DNA from: Prunella strophiata
Taxonomy: Eukaryota > Chordata > Aves > Passeriformes > Prunellidae
Assembly (NCBI GenBank): GCA_036583965.1
Contig: JAZBQD010000014.1
Span: forward strand, 4,310,191 to 4,374,190
Direction of reading: 5' to 3'
DNA length: 64,000 nucleotides
This document shows positions 1 to 12,819 of the stretch, piece by piece; the stretch's first letter is position 1, and every line of letters begins with the position of its first letter. A model generated the notes under the pieces. That model worked only from the letters and a program-made list of their open reading frames with translations, did not search any database and was not told where the DNA came from. The translations under genes were made by a program, and so were the position numbers.

Positions 1-849
1 TGGCTGGTATATATGATGACCCAATAACAACTCATACACTGCTGCTGTTTTATTTGCAGTCAGGAAATAGATAACAATTGTTTTTAAAGTGTAATAATTT
101 GCCCTGAACATTGCCAAGGAGGATTCCTTTATATGATCCTTATTTCTCCTCTATTAGATTCCTTCATATACCCTCACCATTTAAAGTCATTCTAGTTGGA
201 ATGCAAACTGGATCAAATAGTTACAGTAAATGGTGATGTCCAGCTTCCACTGGAAGACTGTGAAGCATGAGCAGTCCCTAAGACTGTGTAGGTTGAAACC
301 CATGGTACTGTGATGTGATATAGTGGCAGTTACACGCAAACACAGCTGTCATTTGAATTTGCTTATTTGCACTGGCATTCCCTCAAGCAGGACAGCTGAA
401 GCAGGTATGAGACCAGTCCCTGCCAGATATCCCAACTAAGCTGTGATTTGATGTGCCTGAAAGTCAAGGTGGAATTGATTTTATAAAACTAAAATCCCGT
501 AACTCAGATCAAAACTACCCCTTTCCAGCCCTGGCAAAAACAGCAGTTTGGGATGACACAGGGGCTGTGGAGCACACTCCAGCCAGTCCCACGCTGCACT
601 GCGTGCACCAGCAACGCCCTCGCCGGGACCGCTGCATACCCGGGTCTGTGTGCCAGTGGAAGAAAGTGTGATGCTTCCTAGTGGCCTTCCAGCTCCTCCG
701 GCACTGGAGCACCTGGAGCAGCATCGTTTCTCCTTGACACGGGTGAATGCGCTGCTGCCTACATCTGCACCTTTCTGGTGCCCGTGTGTCGCTGCCTGGC
801 CGCTACTCCCTTGTTTCCATGTGGCTGGCGCAGGGAGGGGGCCCATTGC
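1..849. other. 5' flanking / intergenic DNA
   Basis: No exon, RNA gene or repeat family is recognised here. Base composition changes from AT-rich (up to about 520) to GC-rich approaching the CpG island. Short open frames in this stretch, for example from 453 and from 650, run into the GC-rich island, where stop codons are rare; they lack similarity to any family I recognise and are treated as chance. Confidence 0.6.
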
Positions 850-1450
850 CCGGGCTCGTTCCGCAGGTCAGACCGCGGCCGCACGGCAAGCGCAGCGGTG
901 CCCGCGACCCCCGCCGGGGCTGGGTGTGCCCCGGGGTCCTGCCGGGCTGGGCTGGGGCGGCTCTGGCGGGTCTGGGTCCTGGTTTGCAGCCAGGTTCCGC
1001 CCCCGGCCCGCCCGTCCCCGCCCCGCCGGCGTGGCTCCGCGGCCGCGCATTGTGCGCCAGGCGCTGCCCGGGTGGAGCTCAGGGAGCTCCGGGGCACTCC
1101 GCACCCCGAGCCCGCCGGGCCGGGCCTCGCCGCCAGCTCTTCCCTCGGAAACGCCGTCCGGGCTCGGGCGCGGTGAGTCGGGGTCGTGCGGTGCGGGGGA
1201 AGCGGGTGATGCCGCCGGCGGCTCCATCGAGCCGGGGCTCGCCCCGGGGAGCTGGGCGAAGGGGGCGTCGGTCTGTACGCGGCCCCCGCCGGGCGGACGT
1301 GGGCTGGGTGCCGGGGGCTCGGGGAGCGGCTCCGAGCGCCCCCGCGCCGGGCGGAGGGTCGGGGGCTCTGGTGAGAGCCGTGGGCGCGGGGCGCTCCTGG
1401 CTTTGTTCGTGGCTGTGAGCTGCGGTGAGACACAGCCCTGGCAGTCTTTC
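850..1450 (+). promoter_or_regulatory. PRR5: CpG island, probable PRR5 promoter
   Basis: About 600 bases are very GC-rich with dense CpG, unlike the CpG-poor remainder of the window. Several GC boxes (GGGCGG) are visible near 955, 1292 and 1350, and there is no TATA box. A symmetrical NRF1-like element (GCGCA-TTG-TGCGC) lies at 1045-1057, and an inverted repeat GGAGCTC-AGG-GAGCTCC at 1074-1090. CpG islands of this kind mark broad promoters in birds and mammals. The next gene downstream on the + strand is PRR5, whose ATG exon has a splice acceptor and therefore needs an upstream first exon. Assignment to PRR5 is inference; bidirectional activity is possible. Confidence 0.75.
1000..1172 (+). 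other. PRR5: candidate noncoding first exon (5' UTR) of PRR5
   Basis: The island contains a near-consensus splice donor, GCGCG|gtgagt, with the cut after 1172. It would pair with the acceptor before 32745. Mammalian PRR5 genes also start with noncoding 5' exons upstream of the ATG exon. The left edge (transcription start) cannot be read from sequence and is nominal. Alternative weaker donors are seen near 1370 (CTG|gtgaga) and 1424 (GCG|gtgaga), so the exon could be longer or there may be several first exons. Confidence 0.45.
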
Positions 1451-1734
1451 GGAAGGTCCCTGGGAATGCTGGAGCTCGGGCTCGCAGGTTTTACTCCCTG
1501 AGTATTGTTTGTGCAGACACTGCTCTCCTTCTCTTCCAGTCTGCAATAGGGATCTCAGGTAACTGGAATTGGCTGTAAATGTGATTTCTGCGGTCTGACT
1601 GCTGTAAGCTTTATTTACGCAAGTAAGACCTCCATGCATGAGTAAAATATTTTTTGCAGAATGATTTTGCATGTTTCTACCCTGAAATGCACAGTCTCCG
1701 ATGGCTCATGGAGGAGATGGGCTTGTCCCTTTCA

Positions 1735-1738
<4 letters not shown>

Positions 1739-1764
<26 letters not shown>
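1739..1764. repeat. (GT)13 microsatellite
   Basis: Thirteen uninterrupted GT units directly follow a TGC step. The tract lies about 0.6 kb downstream of the candidate first exon. It can adopt Z-DNA and is likely length-polymorphic. Confidence 0.95.
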
Positions 1765-1765
<1 letters not shown>

Positions 1766-4700
1766 CGGTCGCTGCTGGTTTTGGCAGCTCGTAAGTGATC
1801 ATTGGTAAAGGTCGGGTGTCTTCGTATTCTTCAGGAATGCATTAGGCTGGATGTGTGCCTGTGTTTTGATATTGTAGAAGCAACAAGAGTGAACAGCCTT
1901 AAAAAAGGTTAAAGGAAATTGTTTAGCTTTCCTAATGCTTATCATTTCCAGCTGGCATACTTGTAAGCAAGTAATGGTAAATTGCAGGAAACAATTAGGT
2001 TTTGTATTTACTAGCACGTTGATGAATAATAGAAGATAGCTCTAAAACTAAATTTTGATGCTTCATTTAAAATAAATTTTTGTTACTTCTTCTCTCTGTT
2101 GCACCTGTTAGCTCTTAGGAAAAGACGATTATTAGGTGATGATTAGGCAGCTTTCTTACAAATTTAATTAAAGGAATAGTTCACTACAGGCCAGCTATAC
2201 TTGTCGTGTAGTTGAATGTAGAACTGTGGTACTGCCTGGCAAAACAGTTCTTTGTCTGTAACTTCTCCCGTACTCAAAGCAGAGCGAAAACTTCATTCTA
2301 GGAGTCAGGTGAATACAGTGTATAAAACTAGTTCCTCTGTGGTAGACTAGTGATAAGTGGCTTATTATGAAACGTGTATTGACAGGGATTTCATATCTAT
2401 AATATACATCGTTGATTGAGTGACTTCATGCTTTATCTCACTGTTTCTTATTAATAATCTAATTAGGGGGAAACTCTGGAAGGAATATGGAATTAAGACA
2501 CAGTCCCAGTGGAACTCAGTAAAAAAGACATTGCAGAGCAGAGTGTAAGAGGAATTTCCAGAAGTACTTACTCATCACCCAAGAGTAGCCAGATTTTGAA
2601 TACTCCTAGCTTGTATTTAAGTTCCAGAGTTAGTTGCTAGATTTTCAGGTATTTTTTTTTCAGTATTCAAACTTTTATATCCAGAGTTCTTTGGGAGACA
2701 GTGAGGGAAATGTGTCTGTTGTAAGCCAAATTCTATATTTTCAATGCATAAGAAAATCACACCCTGAGCACTTAAAAAAATCTGATCTTTGGGTTGCAGT
2801 CATAACTCCTACCACTTCCATTCTGGAGGCACTTCCATTTAATTTGTTTAACAGATAGAATTACAGTTGTAAAATCTAGCCACAATAAGGAACGCCACTA
2901 AAATTACTTTAATTAATTTTTTTTATAATGTAGAAGCTGTCGGGATTGATGAACAGCTCTGTAAATGCAGTAATAGTATGTGGCACTTAATCTCTGAACA
3001 AAAGTAATAGGTAATGGCTAAAAATAGTATTTCCTCTTTCAACAGTAGAGTTAAATATGGATATTAACTGCAGCAAGATAGATTGGTCCAGAACTGGAGG
3101 CTCAGATCATTCATGCTTGCTGACGTGGCCTAGTTCTTTATTTTCCTTTAAAGTATCACTTTTGTGGTGTGTTTGATAATAAATCACAAATGCAAATCAA
3201 AAAGCTGTTCTTTCAAGTGAAAATTGGAGCATGCTTTGCTGCACCATGAAGGCAGTGTAATTTCTAGAATGTGTTCTGATCCCATGTAGCTCAGCACAAA
3301 CTGCTGAGCTGTGTTGAGGTTGTGCCTCCATTTGCATGAGTGGCTGGTCTCACACGTGGGCAACAACATCTTTGTGCCAGGGAGAGCTGTTAGGTCTGAT
3401 TCTGAAGTGGTTCAATGTCACTGCTCAATAAATGCCTTCATAAAAAGGTCAGTGAAGAATTTGCCTCTCCAATAGCCCTGTCACAGCCTCTCAAGGAACT
3501 GTTGAATTATGAGAGCTGGTGATTATCTGCCTACATCTGTGGCCCGGGACTCACTGACACTGAGCACAAAAAAGAGAAAAAATGGCAAGTGCGTGTCCAG
3601 CAGCACATCCTCTTGGAGGTTTTCCCCCAGTTTCATAGGATAAGACCAGTGAGTTTGAGATATCTCTAAAAGAGTGATTAATTAGCTAGTACATATTTAG
3701 CCATTGGAAGATGGAAAATAACGTATGGGGATGATTTGAATTAAGTGCTTTTATTCCCTGCTATTAAAGAAATTATTTGCTTGCTCTGCATCTCAAGTTG
3801 GAGCTCTAGGCAATTTTAAAGCATTATTTAAGCTGTGCTTTAGGTTTCTTTAAACAGAAGAGTGATGGACAGTCTTTCAACAGAAAAAAATAATAGGTAA
3901 ATATTTTCTTGTTTAAGCCATTTTTTAGTAGCATCAAATCTGTGTATATGGGAATGAGGAAAAGGAAGTTGAATGGAACTCAGCAAGGAACTGTTGTGTG
4001 AGGTAAAATTCTGATATTGTTTTCTCAGGTCATCCTGAAAATACATTTGCATTTACAATTTCCAGGCAAACCAAGTCATAGGACCAGTGCAGAATGCTAA
4101 ATGAAACCTGACAGCTAAATGAAAACGCCACACAGTGATGCTGGGCGTTCCTCTGCTCATACAATTGAGGTGAAGATTGTTTCTTTTAATGATTATGGAT
4201 CTGAAATGAAGACTGGTTCTGAAAACAAATGGGATGTCAATTTTATTCTGAGATATTTTCACATGAAAGATGTTTACTTTCTGTCACATTACCCTGCAAG
4301 TGATTGAAAACTCACAGAAACTGTAAAGTGCAAATCCCTTTCTGTCCATCAGATAGCCACAATATACTCCTTTGTGTTGCTTAGGCTGAAATTCATTCTG
4401 CTTGGGAGGTTGGTGAGTGGATTGGGGCACAGTTGTGGTGCCAAAGATACTGGGTATCACCACAGAGGTACCTTTATGTGGCTTGTGCGAGCAGACAAAG
4501 TAGCAGCTCTTTCAGGAAATGTGGTGATGCATTTCCTGAGCAAGAGTAGAACCTGTTTCTGCTCAAGAGCAGTGAGATGTAGAAGCTAGGATGATGGCAG
4601 CTGGGGAAGGAGTGTGAAAGGGACCGTGAAAGGCATCAGGAGAGACTGGTGAGTTTTACCTTTTCATGTGTCAGACTTGTGTGCCTGCAGTTATTGGCAA

Positions 4701-5592
4701 TAGGCTGTCGCTGTGCGGACGCACGGACGATGCAGAACAATCGGAGGAGACTGAGGGCTGGAAAGAGGGAAGGAAATGATGGGTAGGTTAATGTGTGTAT
4801 TGGGTGTGAAAGGGCACCTGCAGTCACAGGGCTGGAACAAGTCACGGGCCTGTGCTTGGCTGTGGCTGCTGCAGTGCAGCAGTTGTACGGACAGCACAGC
4901 GGCCCATGATATCCCAGTTATGAACAGAAGAATAACAGGCTCTACATATGCAGTCTGGGTGCATATTTAGCTCCCTGGCATAACTGTAAGGTGCTTGCCC
5001 TTGGAAAGTTTCTGAGGGAATGGAGAGCAAAGTGACTGATTTCTGAGCAATGATTAAAAATACTTAATATAGATCATCTGAGAAGCAAAGACTCCATTGA
5101 TTTCAGGTATGATTACTCAAGAAACATAATCTCTTAGCCTTTGCAAGAGGGTGTGATTGGACATAATGGGCTGCAAAAGAGAAGGTACCTTGAACATCAA
5201 GAAAAGCTGCTTGCAGTGAAGCTAAATAATCTTCCATGAAAAATGGTGGTAATGTTTGGTGTTGTGTAACACTCACACAGAGCTGGGAAAAGTGTTCTGC
5301 AGGCCTGGTCATTTGGAGTCCCATCTTCCTTGGCTGAGCTGTGCCTGGGGGATTAGGGTGGAGGTTTCGGAAACAAAGCTCTTCAGTTTGCCAAGTCAGC
5401 TCCTCTGTTGGGAGCTTGCTGCTCAGCCCCCTTCTGTAGTCTGCTGGAAGGGCAGTCATTCCCTGGTAGCTTGGATTTGTATGGATGAATTAATAGGTCT
5501 CGTTCCATCTTTAGCTTCTGATCCAGGAAATACATGAGCATCAGCTGGCTGCTGTTATTCTGTAAAACAAACACTTTGAATTGAATCATTCA

Positions 5593-5615
5593 AGAATTCA
5601 AGCACCTTGAATTCT
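5593..5615. repeat. 10-base inverted repeat with 3-base loop
   Basis: AGAATTCAAG, spacer CAC, then CTTGAATTCT. The arms match perfectly. A further shorter inverted pair (TTGAAT / ATTCAA) lies immediately upstream. The structure contains two EcoRI-type GAATTC sites. No known function recognised. Confidence 0.7.
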
Positions 5616-6916
5616 GTTCCTGATCATGTGGTGGGAGAACATGGGAGGAGGCAAGTGATGGAAGGTGCTCCAGTGGTGAGCACAGCAGGCTGGGCTAGAA
5701 ATATTACTGGGTTTGCATTGACTTTGTTAATTTGCATTCTTGGACCCGTGCTGAATCCTCCTCTTAAAGAAAAGCTGAAAAGCAACAGGCCTGGGTGTTT
5801 TCCTGTTTTAAGTTTCAGCAATTACTGGCAAAGAAAACCTAATGGATAGTCTGGAACAGTAGTTACCTCTTCCTTTGCTGAACCAAGTATTGGGCACAAC
5901 TTGCTGGTAAAACGTGAAGAGCCATTTCAGGGGGTTGTGCAGCTCTGGGTTTTATTGTGTTACTGCACAGTCATGATGTTGTTCCCTTTCTCTCTTGGGA
6001 TACGAGGTGGGTCAGTTCATGAAAAGTCTGATCAGACCACTGAGAAGTACAGTGTATGATAACCTGTGTCTCCTGAGTGATTTGATGTTGTAACAGGTGA
6101 TCTCCTCCACTCAATTTCTGGTATCCCTCAATAAACTAAGAGTTTATATAAATTAGACATGCTCTTCCTGCAGAACTGGAGGAGTTACAAGGGCTCCAAG
6201 ATGGTATGCTGTTGCTAGATAGGGAGGAGTATGTTCTGATTCACAGTGGCTGCTTTAAAAATTGGAGACAGCTTGTCTGTCTTCAGCATGAATGGTTTAT
6301 TGAAGGGCAGGCAGGTAATACATGGACGAGCATTCACAACGCTGGTGGTAAATGATGAACCTCTTAATTAAGTGTAACTTGAGTCACAAAAGTTCCTCAT
6401 CTAGTGACTTGGAATAAGATCTTCACTTCTTGCATCATCCATTTGTAGTGAAGATTTAGAAGAAAAGAAATTCTGAGATTTTGTTGTCTTGGTTGCAAAG
6501 GAAATCAGAAAGCTGAGAGAAGTTAAGCAACTTGCCAGCTTGGATGTGCTCATCCAACCCCTCCAAAAGTCTGCTGGTTTTCCTTTCAACATAATATTAA
6601 CTTTTCTTTCTGTAAAATACACTGTTAAGGCTCTCTCCAGGAAGCGTGGAAGGCCACTTCTCTTTTCCTTTTTTTAACTACTATAACCTGATCTAGAGAA
6701 ATACCAGTAAACTGATTTGATTTGGTAATTATCAGGTAAATAAATTTCACCTCCTGATTTCCCTTTAAAAGGAATACCTGCTGTTATCAACATAGGTATG
6801 GCTTGGGTTTATAGTAACAATTAGTTTTTAAAATATGGGCCGTAAGATCTTCAGTGCAGAGTCTTGGTGCACTCCTGACTGCTGCACTGATGGTAACCAC
6901 GACTTTGTTGACATGG

Positions 6917-6940
6917 TTTTGTTTGTTTGTTTGTTTGTTT
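6917..6940. repeat. (TTTG)n simple repeat
   Basis: Five or so TTTG units are followed by a G/T-rich tract to about 6972 (runs of T with GGG and GGGG). Low-complexity intronic DNA. Confidence 0.9.
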
Positions 6941-9900
6941 TGCTGGGTTTTGTGGTGTTTTGGGGTTTTTTAAATTTATTTTCATTTTTGCTGTGGAGGA
7001 CTAGGCAAAGGCTGCTGTCAGTGGTTTATCAGATGTAACAGATGATTTGGACTGGCATAACAAAAGCACTACTCCTAAATAAAGTTCCTGGTATAAATTA
7101 TCCTGTAGTGTATCCTATTGTTGGAGGCTAGGATTTTTCCTTTTTTTTTTTCTTTCTCTCCTGGCATTTTGTCCCATCTGTTGTGTAAGGGATGGTAATG
7201 ACTGGTACTTAAGAGAGGGAACAAGAAGTGGCTTGGGTGAAGGGTGCAGCTGGCTGCCCTCTTGTAGCTGAGGGGCTTTCTCTTGTAAGGGCAGAGATAA
7301 GAGATCTTGGCTGGGAGGTGAGTGGCTGGGCTGGGTGCTGTCTCTGGGGTTGGAGGGGAGATGGTTGGGCTGCAATTGCTGTGGCCTGAATTAGTGAGAT
7401 TTGCTTGCATGAATCAAATTTGGCATTACAGCATGCTTCCCAAATTAATTCTGTCATGTATAATTCCAGTGTGAGTTGATTTTCTATTTTATTCTGCATG
7501 ACTTCTGTTCATTTATCATTATTAAGCTATTTCCTGGAGATACTCAGGCTTAAGCATGTACTTGTGTGACTACCAGAATTGTCTGCAGTTACACAGACAG
7601 AAAATATTAATCCAGGTTAAAAGGTAAATTTTTCCTATGTACTGTGTTTCAGTCACCATTTGTCAGTTTACCTGAATATTTGATTTGAGGAATTATCCCA
7701 GCCACAAATACGATACAAGGTTTCTGCTTAGCTTATTGTACTCATGTACAGTAAATTCTTTCTTTTGCTCTTTTTAACACTGGTAATCTTTTTAACACTT
7801 CTGGCATTATCTCTTTTAATTTTTTTGCTGGGAAGAGAGTATGCAAAAGAATATTTATTAGCTGATTTAAATTCAATTAACTTCATTTCCCTTTCATGGA
7901 GTTTTTAACAATGCTTAATAAGAGATGTAACTGAATTGCAGAGCTATTACTTCCCTTTGAATGCATCGAGATCTTTGCTGAATTCTCATGAAGGTTTCTT
8001 GATCATTCACACTTTAATCCTGGCCTTCCTAATTATTTTGTAGCATAAGGAAGGTTCCATAGATGCTAATTCTATTAGCCTTTGTCATGCTTATTTAACA
8101 AATAGTTCCAGTTCCTCATTTATCTGCCTTAGTATCTATTGTTTATTGGTGATTTTCTTCTGCCTTTAAACCCCTGGGCTGAGGCATTAAGACCACCCTG
8201 TGCTAGGCAGAGTATAAACACAAAGCAAAGTGCATTCCCTTCCTTGCACATTAACACTTTTGTTTTATGGCTGCGTGAGGGAAATTCCTCCTAACTGCCT
8301 TGTACTCAGAACTCTGCAGACACTCAATTGCCACTCCAGCCACATTTAGAAAGTAAATCTCCAGCTTGGGGAAAAAAAGAATTAAAACGGAGCACCACTG
8401 TTGCTGAAAAAATTCTTGTGCTTGTTGGAAGATGCTAGAATTTAAGTTTATAAAGACTAACTATCATCTGCATGCATAGACGAAAATGTGATGCTCTTTC
8501 CTCTCTTCTCTGCCTTGCTTTTGCTCTCATTTAAGCCAATAGGCTGATAAATGCTTGGAAGTTGTGTATCCCTATTAGCCCCCTTGTTTGCTTGCCTTCT
8601 TTCAGCAGCTTCTCCATTCAGTGTTAAACAACAGGAGAAGAAAAACACTTTTAAAATGCTCTAATATTGTGTAATCCTGTGAAGAAGGGTGTCCTGCTTC
8701 TCCCCCCAGATGGTCAAACTAGAAAGGTTCATTTCTTGTCCTAGAGCCTGTTATGGCAGGAAGAATGATAAAAGCACACTGAAATTGCAGATCACTGCAT
8801 GGCTGAACACAGGCTCCGTGTGTGGAGCTCTGAACTCTTGGAGCACTTGAGCCTGGAGTGGGATTTTGTGGGCAGCAGGGGTTCAGAGGCAGAGCTTGTG
8901 CATGATGGGGCAGTTAACTGAGCTGGGCTCTTTGCTAAGCATTTCTTAAGCATTCCTTGTTCTTCCTTTGGTTTTCCATGCAGGGACACAGATGTACGTG
9001 CAGGCACACAGTGTTTACAGACTGAGCATGATGGCTGGGCCACTACTCTTAAACCAGCTCTGCTGGGTGTGCAGTGTGTCCTCCCTAGGGCCCGGTGTAA
9101 CCTTGTTTGGGGAATCATGTGGCATATGACTCCCGGAAGCACACATTATGTGTCTAGATTATGTATGCCTTCTGCTGACACAGCTGGTGGCAAATGTGTA
9201 TGAGGCTTGCCATTCTTTTCAGCCAGGAGATGGCATGTCTGGCCAGACCCTGGCTGGCCTCTCTGAGGTGATCCCATCAGCTGCTGGGAAAGTTGGATGC
9301 AGCTTTGAACTCTGGGACATTACCCTTGGATGCTCCTTGCTTCATGCTGTTGTAGGGCATGCAGGGAATGCTACATAGCCATGAAGGCCACGTCTGTTGG
9401 GATTCCTGCTTGATCCATCTGAGTTTTGCAAAACCTGGTAGAGCCTTGAAGAGCTCAGAATGGCTTTCTATCCACAAGCCTTACTGAACAATATCTACGT
9501 AACTTGGGGCAGTGATCTGATCTGTGGATATGACCCAACTCCTTGTGGGATCCCATATAGTCTGGAGGTGGATTGTGGTTTGGGATGGCCACAGTGATTA
9601 GGACACCTCCCAGAGAGCCGTGAGGGAACTTAGGTAGTCATTGCTACTGCTTTGGCTGGCTGCAGAGCTCTGTGGTGCATTCAAAGATCCCAGATATAAG
9701 AAAAAAAAAGCCTTTGCTTTGGTTCCCCCTTATTGGTGTTTGGGGTTTTTTTGTAACTTCTGCATCTACTATGATGCACATTCTCCCACCTGCCTGTGTG
9801 AATGAGACAGCAGTGGAGCAGATTTATTAAGCTGATAAAGAACAGGAAAAAACAGTGCATTTAGTGGAGTTTGAGGACAGTTCATTCCACTGAGCAGCAC

Positions 9901-11601
9901 AATATGCTGTGCTGGAATAAAGTGCTGCAAGGTGGTGCCCTTGGTCAGGATTTGCAAAGTCATAGGGGATATTTGAAGCTGTTTAAGAGAGACTTGCTTT
10001 GATTATGCTTTAAAAACACTTTCTTTTGCTGACTACAGCAAAGCCCTTATCTTCCTACCTTGGGAACAGAAATCTCTAGGATGTGAGTGCTGCAGATCCT
10101 GCTCAGACCAGTATACAGTTTTGTTCTTAATTTATGATGGTTTTGGCTTACTGTGAGGAAGTTAAAGGGATTGTGGCTCTCTGGGAGGTGACAGGAGATG
10201 TCTGGGAATAGTGACTCCAGCCCTGATGCAGATTCGCAGTGTTCATGTCTTGTGGCTGCTGTGGAGGTGTAATGGACCAGGGCTTGTGGTGTCCTGTTGC
10301 AGACTTGGGTGGATTCTGGAGGAGCACTTGGGTAAGAAATCAGTGAGTGCGGAGAAGCTGACTGATGCCTGTGCATTTAGAATAGCTAAAGGTGCTTTTT
10401 GATTGTTCAGTACTGAGTTTTTAGGTACAGCAGCACCATGTGCCCTCTTCCTTGGAGCTTTTCCATGCTGACAGTGCTGTCTTGGGCTGTAGCTGAATCC
10501 TGCAGCACTGACAGCCTTTGTCTTGGCACTGTCCTGCTTCTCATCCCTCCTTCTTCCCCACCCTCTCTGATTACGTGTCAGTTTCTTCTGTGGAAGAACT
10601 GTAAATTACTACAGCAAACCTATTACTCTCTGGGGTTATGTTTGTCTGTTGCTCATTTTAATAAATGGAACTGTGCAACAGCCTTAAAGATAAAATCATG
10701 TGAATTAAGGTGCTAGGTCATGTTGGAGGCTTTTAACTTTCTCCTAAATGTAAGAGCAAATATTGCAAGCCTGAAGAAATACAAGGGAAATATTTACTAC
10801 GTCCTTTATGCATGGAATAACTTAGGGAAGGATGCACAATGGCCATCCCTGCTGTACCTCACCTAAGTGAAGTGCAGTGCAGCTCTCTGGTGCCTCAGTG
10901 AAAGATGGATTCTGGCACGGCACAGCTGGATGCAGCTGTGACCCTGTGCCTTGTCCCAGCAAGGTGGTGCAGTGGGGGACAGCAGGAAACAAGGACAGAA
11001 AGGATTCCCAAGAAAACCTGGGTCTTCTGAAGTCACTATGAAGCTAAAGCTGTTTAAAAACTCGCCAGTTCAACCCACCACCTTTGGTGGAGAGCAGGAA
11101 TGTGGCCTTTGTTTCAGTTCTTTCTGCTTCAGCCACTAAAATGCCTTTGTGTTTGGGCTTGAAGCCAGTCTGGCTAATGCCATCTTGGGGGAAGAGCCTT
11201 CCTCTTATGGCAATACCAAGCCCGAAGGTCCTCTGGTTCCACAGAGACTATTTGTACTCAAACAGAAACAAGCAGAGCTTTTTACTGAGTCAAAAATCCT
11301 TGACTCCCTCTGGTGTGTTTGTCTGCTGCCTCCTGCAGTCTGCTGTTAGCTGTGCTTTCATGGCTCCCTGGCAGCCTCTCTCTCCCCTGTCGCATTTCTT
11401 TGTATCTTTTCCATTAGCACAAAGACATCTCTGTTAATCTCATTTTGCAGGTGGTTTCACATCCTCTTCCAGCCTTTATCTGCCTCCTTTTTCTCAGCTT
11501 TGTCCCAAGATGGAAGTCAGATTTGGTAAGGATTAGAAACAAATATGTATAAGAGGGATTGACCTGAGTTTTCAAGGCTTGAAGATGACTGTGAAGGGAA
11601 A

Positions 11602-11621
11602 TAAAGTGCACTTGCACTTTA
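11602..11621. repeat. 20-base inverted repeat
   Basis: TAAAGTGCA and its exact reverse complement are separated by CT. Function unknown; it may be a fortuitous hairpin. Confidence 0.6.
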
Positions 11622-12344
11622 GTTCTGTTGGATTTTTTTTTTAATATCATGCCAGATCAAGATCTGCCTGCTTCTGTTACTGTAGTCAGACAGGCAGGGC
11701 AAGAGGGGCTCTTGCATTTTTTTTCTTTAGCAAAACTTGAAGATGTCTGGTCAAATCCCACCACCTTAGATAGGCAGCATATTACATCAGCTCTTGAAGG
11801 CCTGCCTATGGACTGCTCCATCCCTGGAGAAAATGGACTTGGAGGGCTGGGAGGGAGGAGTGTTCCCTTCACTTTGATTTTGTCTTTCACTTTTGAGGGC
11901 TCCGTTTGTTTGTCTGGTTTGGTTTTTTTTTCATTTCCTTGAGCATCACTGTCATGACAGAAATGTAACCTTTCAGACAGACTGTTTCTCTTTTCCTGCC
12001 CTTTAATTAGCAGGTGAGAGCCACTAAACATCATGCCATCAATATTTCTGCAAAATCAGGATATTTATGGTGTGTATACAGAGTAAACAAATTGAAGGAA
12101 AACCCTGAATTTAATAGCAGTCATACAGTATTTATAGTAGTCTTTCAGCTTCTTCTGAGGCTTCAGAATTAATTTTGAGGCATGGAATTCGTTTTTTAAT
12201 TACCTTTAAGTAAAGTGCTGCTGAGGAGTAAGAAAAGCTGTGTTGACCCTGTGTGGAGAACGTAGCACCAAGGATCTGTCCCATCTTCCCTTGGGAACTG
12301 CTGCCTTATCATAATCTCAGTGACGTCTTTGGAATTTAGTGAGA

Positions 12345-12357
12345 TGCTGACTCAGCA
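12345..12357. promoter_or_regulatory. perfect MARE / NF-E2-type palindrome
   Basis: TGCTGACTCAGCA is an exact 13-base T-MARE, the consensus bound by Maf homodimers and by small-Maf heterodimers with NF-E2, NRF2 or BACH proteins. A CRE-like TGACGTC lies just upstream at 12321-12327. Occupancy is not shown by sequence, but an exact 13-mer is uncommon by chance in 64 kb. Confidence 0.5.
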
Positions 12358-12819
12358 TGGCATAAATGGAGTCCACCAGCCTTCTGTGACATCTTGACTT
12401 TTTCTCCCTCGTTGTTTGAAAATGAAAGGATATAGGAGTTTTCAGGTTTGTTTTTCAGTCATCTGGCTTCCTGTTGTGAGGTTTTGTGGAAACGCTTTCA
12501 CTGTTCTTTAGTTACCCATAAATGATTGTGCCTAGAATGTATCCTGGGAGAACACATGCTTCTATTTTTGCTTAATGCTTAATTATCTTTTTTTTGTGCT
12601 GCATTCTCACAGCATCTACCTCTGTCGAATTTTGGTCTGTGAGTCTGTGACTGAGGTTCTGCAGTTTCAGAATAATGAAAAAAAAACAAAACCAAGAAGT
12701 AAGAATTCTAAATCTTTCAATACAGCTGATTTTATGCAGTTTGGTAAATGCTTAGGAGCCTGCTCAAAAAGGCCTGAGGGGAAAAATTGCCTGACTTGCA
12801 GTTAATTTTTACTGAGTGT

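Noticed and set aside
650..1501. 283-codon open frame across the CpG island
   Set aside because: GC-rich DNA lacks stop codons; several frames on both strands are open over the same bases, the product is low-complexity Pro/Gly/Arg, and a splice donor interrupts it.
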